Positions 53,348-64,000 of a DNA stretch of 64,000 bases are shown here, one piece after another (within the stretch, counting starts at the first letter, position 1; the number at the start of each line of letters is the position of its first letter). The notes under the pieces are model-generated. The model searched no databases. It was given only the letters and a program-made list of their open reading frames with translations, and was not told the DNA's origin. The stretch covers positions 65,478-129,477 of the forward strand of contig QANU01064415.1 in the NCBI GenBank assembly GCA_003254905.1. Direction: 5' to 3'. Position numbers and translations under genes: made by a program. Source of the stretch: Nissolia schottii (taxonomy: Eukaryota > Streptophyta > Magnoliopsida > Fabales > Fabaceae).

Positions 53348-53560
53348 TAGGGGGGTACATCGATTGATTCGAGTTATATTTTTCAGATAAACTCATACAT
53401 TCGACATACCTAACAATAAGTCAAACGAGTTGTGTCGTGTAGTTTTTAATAGGGTGACCCGTCTCGAGTCGAATTATCGGATTGTTGACGGAGTTGCCGA
53501 TTAATCAGTTAAGTTGAGTCAACGAATCGAACGAGTTACTGGACTCTTTGTATACCCCTA
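53348..53560. mobile_element. hAT-type MITE, 213 bp, with 8-bp target duplication
   Basis: Begins TAGGGGGGTACATCGATTGA and ends ..TTTGTATACCCCTA (reverse complement TAGGGGTATACAAAGAG). Flanked by GCCACAAT (53340-53347) and GCCACAAC (53561-53568), seven of eight identical. The interior contains self-complementary phrases such as ACGAGTTGTGTCGTG and GAATCGAACGAGTTACT. Confidence 0.75.
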
Positions 53561-53789
53561 GCCACAACCATTTTTTCTTCTTGGCTTCTCTTCAAAATAA
53601 TAACTTGAGCAAAGACAGAGAGATTGGGTAAGAGAGCTACTCAAGTTATTATTATGAGGAAAAAATTATGGTTGTTTTGAGAAAATTAAAGGATTGTGGT
53701 GATTTTAAAAAGAGAAATATTTTATGTACAATTGAATATTTGTCAACTTTTATACAATTCACTATTCTTAATATGTGTTTGTGTGTAAG

Positions 53790-54300
53790 AAAGTTTGTGT
53801 ATGCTGCTTCAAAAATTTATATTTAATTGGTCAAAAGTTTGTGCATGTGTATTAAAAAATCTTTGCATTATTGTTCAAAAGTTTGTGCATATAAACAAAA
53901 AGTTTTCTTAGTATTCATTTTTGTTTACGTTTTGGTCATATTTGTTTCTGGTTATTGAAAAATTTGTGCACGTCAGTTTAAAAATTTATGCATATGCTTT
54001 AAAATATTTGTGCATGACAAAAAGTGAGTCCTCACGTTTAAAGTATAAGTGAGGAGATGAAAAGAGAGTACAACTGTTACACGCTTAGAATATAAGTAAG
54101 GAGATGAGAAGAGGGTGCAACTGTTATTTTTCATTATTTAATGCACTACAAATTAATTTAATTTAGTTTTGTATTTAAAAATGTTTGTACAAATGTAAAA
54201 AAAGAATTTATGCTTGCACATGTAAAAGCTTATGCACTCAAAATTATTGTATGAATCATAAATTGACATTTAAATTATACACCTAGTATTTTTTTATTTT
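53790..54300. repeat. Dispersed short-motif array (AAAAGTTTGTGCAT) and a tandem duplication
   Basis: Near-copies of (C/T)AAAA(A/G)TTT(G/A)TGCAT start at about 53810, 53832, 53854, 53876, 53957, 53979 and 54000; the spacing is close to 22 bp within each group. A separate two-copy duplication follows: (A)TATAAGTGAGGAGATG ... CAACTGTTA at 54039-54085 and again at 54086-54130. Noncoding. Confidence 0.65.
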
Positions 54301-55052
54301 TTTTTTAGCAAATCGGTAAAGCACTTATGATTTGCTAAGCTACGCAACAATAAAATAATCAGCTTCGTCAACATTTTTTTCCCACGAGACCATTTTTCAA
54401 TAATTTTTTTAAGCAAATTGACACTGCTTGTATCCAATCATATTAATCACATCAAACATAACTTCATGACTTCTTTTAGAGATTAAAACTGAGTGACTAC
54501 AAAACATTATTATTTTTTAAAATAATTTTTTAAGCAAATTGTCCCTGGTATTGACGATTTGCTAAAATGATCACAAGCTCATAACTTCTTCAAAAATATC
54601 ATATTTTCTTTCTCAAATTTCCATAATCACCTAAAACATCCGAGAGGGTACTTAACCACAGGTCCACAACCATCCTTCTCGATAGTTAAAACAAGATGGA
54701 TTGTTTGGTTAAAATTTGAAAATATTATAGCATATTATATCTCATATTGCTGTAATTATGGGTTTGATCTAATGCTTAAGAGTTTCAATTATTATTAGTA
54801 TTATTATTCTGACGGGTTATCACTGTTATTTGGCCCATCCAAACCGGACAAACAAAGTGAACTAGAGCTACATAAGTTTCTAAATTTCATTACAGTTATC
54901 ATAATATAGTTACCATACTTAGAGTAGGACTGTAGGCGTAGCCTCATCTGAACACAATGTGGAAGGTGAAATACAGGGATAGTTACCATAAGGAAGATGA
55001 AATTCAAAATTCATGTATAAGTCAGCAAACCTATCAAAGCATTAATGTCAGG
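54301..55052. other. Intergenic DNA before the 3' end of the SCD2-like gene
   Basis: AT-rich; the phrase AAGCAAATTG / ATTTGCTAA(A/G) recurs several times between 54305 and 54565. The SCD2-like 3' UTR probably occupies the last 200-250 bases. Confidence 0.45.
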
Positions 55053-63893
<8,841 letters not shown>

Positions 63894-63894
63894 C

Positions 63895-64000
63895 CATTTT
63901 TCTATTCATTCATTCATTCATCCAACTCAAAATCTAAATCTTCCGAGCGGAGCCTGACTGAACTCTGCTTCTTACTCGCTGTCGCTGCCCACTATGGTCA
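63895..64000 (-). promoter_or_regulatory. 5' leader of the SCD2-like gene with an overlapping upstream ATG
   Basis: The ATG at 63897 precedes the main frame and reads ATG GAT GGT ... TAG, an eight-codon uORF overlapping the in-frame ATG at 63893 but ending before ATG 63833. This arrangement would favour initiation at 63833 if the leader includes it. The promoter lies outside the window. Confidence 0.4.

Overview
The window is nuclear DNA of a flowering plant. Genes are split into many short exons with GT-AG and some GC-AG introns, intergenic DNA is AT-rich, and MITEs, hAT-like, Mutator-like and LTR elements are frequent. The proteins read as eudicot orthologues and the repeat flavour suggests a legume, possibly Glycine; the species is inference. 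I recognise no rRNA, tRNA gene or CRISPR array. There is one 814-base assembly gap (4382-5195) and single undetermined bases at 17664 and 44234.

Layout. 728-2224 (+): 3' part of a DUF3752/GPALPP-type gene that enters from the left edge. 2225-14300: gene-poor DNA with MITEs and the gap. 14340-19736 (+): a VND7-like NAC transcription factor (xylem vessel master-switch family) with a 5'-leader intron and a GC-AG intron. 19737-24770: gene-free DNA holding a complete 1000-bp Pack-MULE-like element (9-bp TSD, 172-bp TIRs) that captured part of a PEP-carboxylase kinase gene, lying between two inverted copies of one MITE family. 25012-27208 (+): VTT/SNARE-associated (TMEM41-like) membrane protein. 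28394-30992 (-): plastid ribosomal protein L21. 32012-35818 (-): calcium-dependent protein kinase of the CPK4/11/12 type. 36120-42390: gene-free, with a dead Ty3/gypsy pol fragment (38690-39800, minus). 42391-46119 (-): plastid-targeted DUF2301-like membrane protein with a large repeat-rich intron. 47729-49594 (+): ASR3-like trihelix transcription factor. 49595-55052: two hAT-like elements and odd short-motif repeats. 55053-63893 (-): 17-exon SCD2-like coiled-coil trafficking protein, whose largest intron holds a small LTR element carrying both a nested solo LTR and a nested Stowaway MITE.

The genes belong to unrelated pathways (transcription, plastid translation, Ca2+ signalling, membrane traffic); nothing suggests a functional cluster. 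The most unusual signals are the Pack-MULE kinase capture, the three-layer nested insertion, three GC-AG introns plus one apparent TG 3' splice site, an in-frame upstream ATG in the VND7-like gene, and a three-copy tandem repeat in the kinase leader.

Exon boundaries were assigned by eye from splice consensus, reading-frame continuity and remembered family sequences; all lengths are counted from those models.
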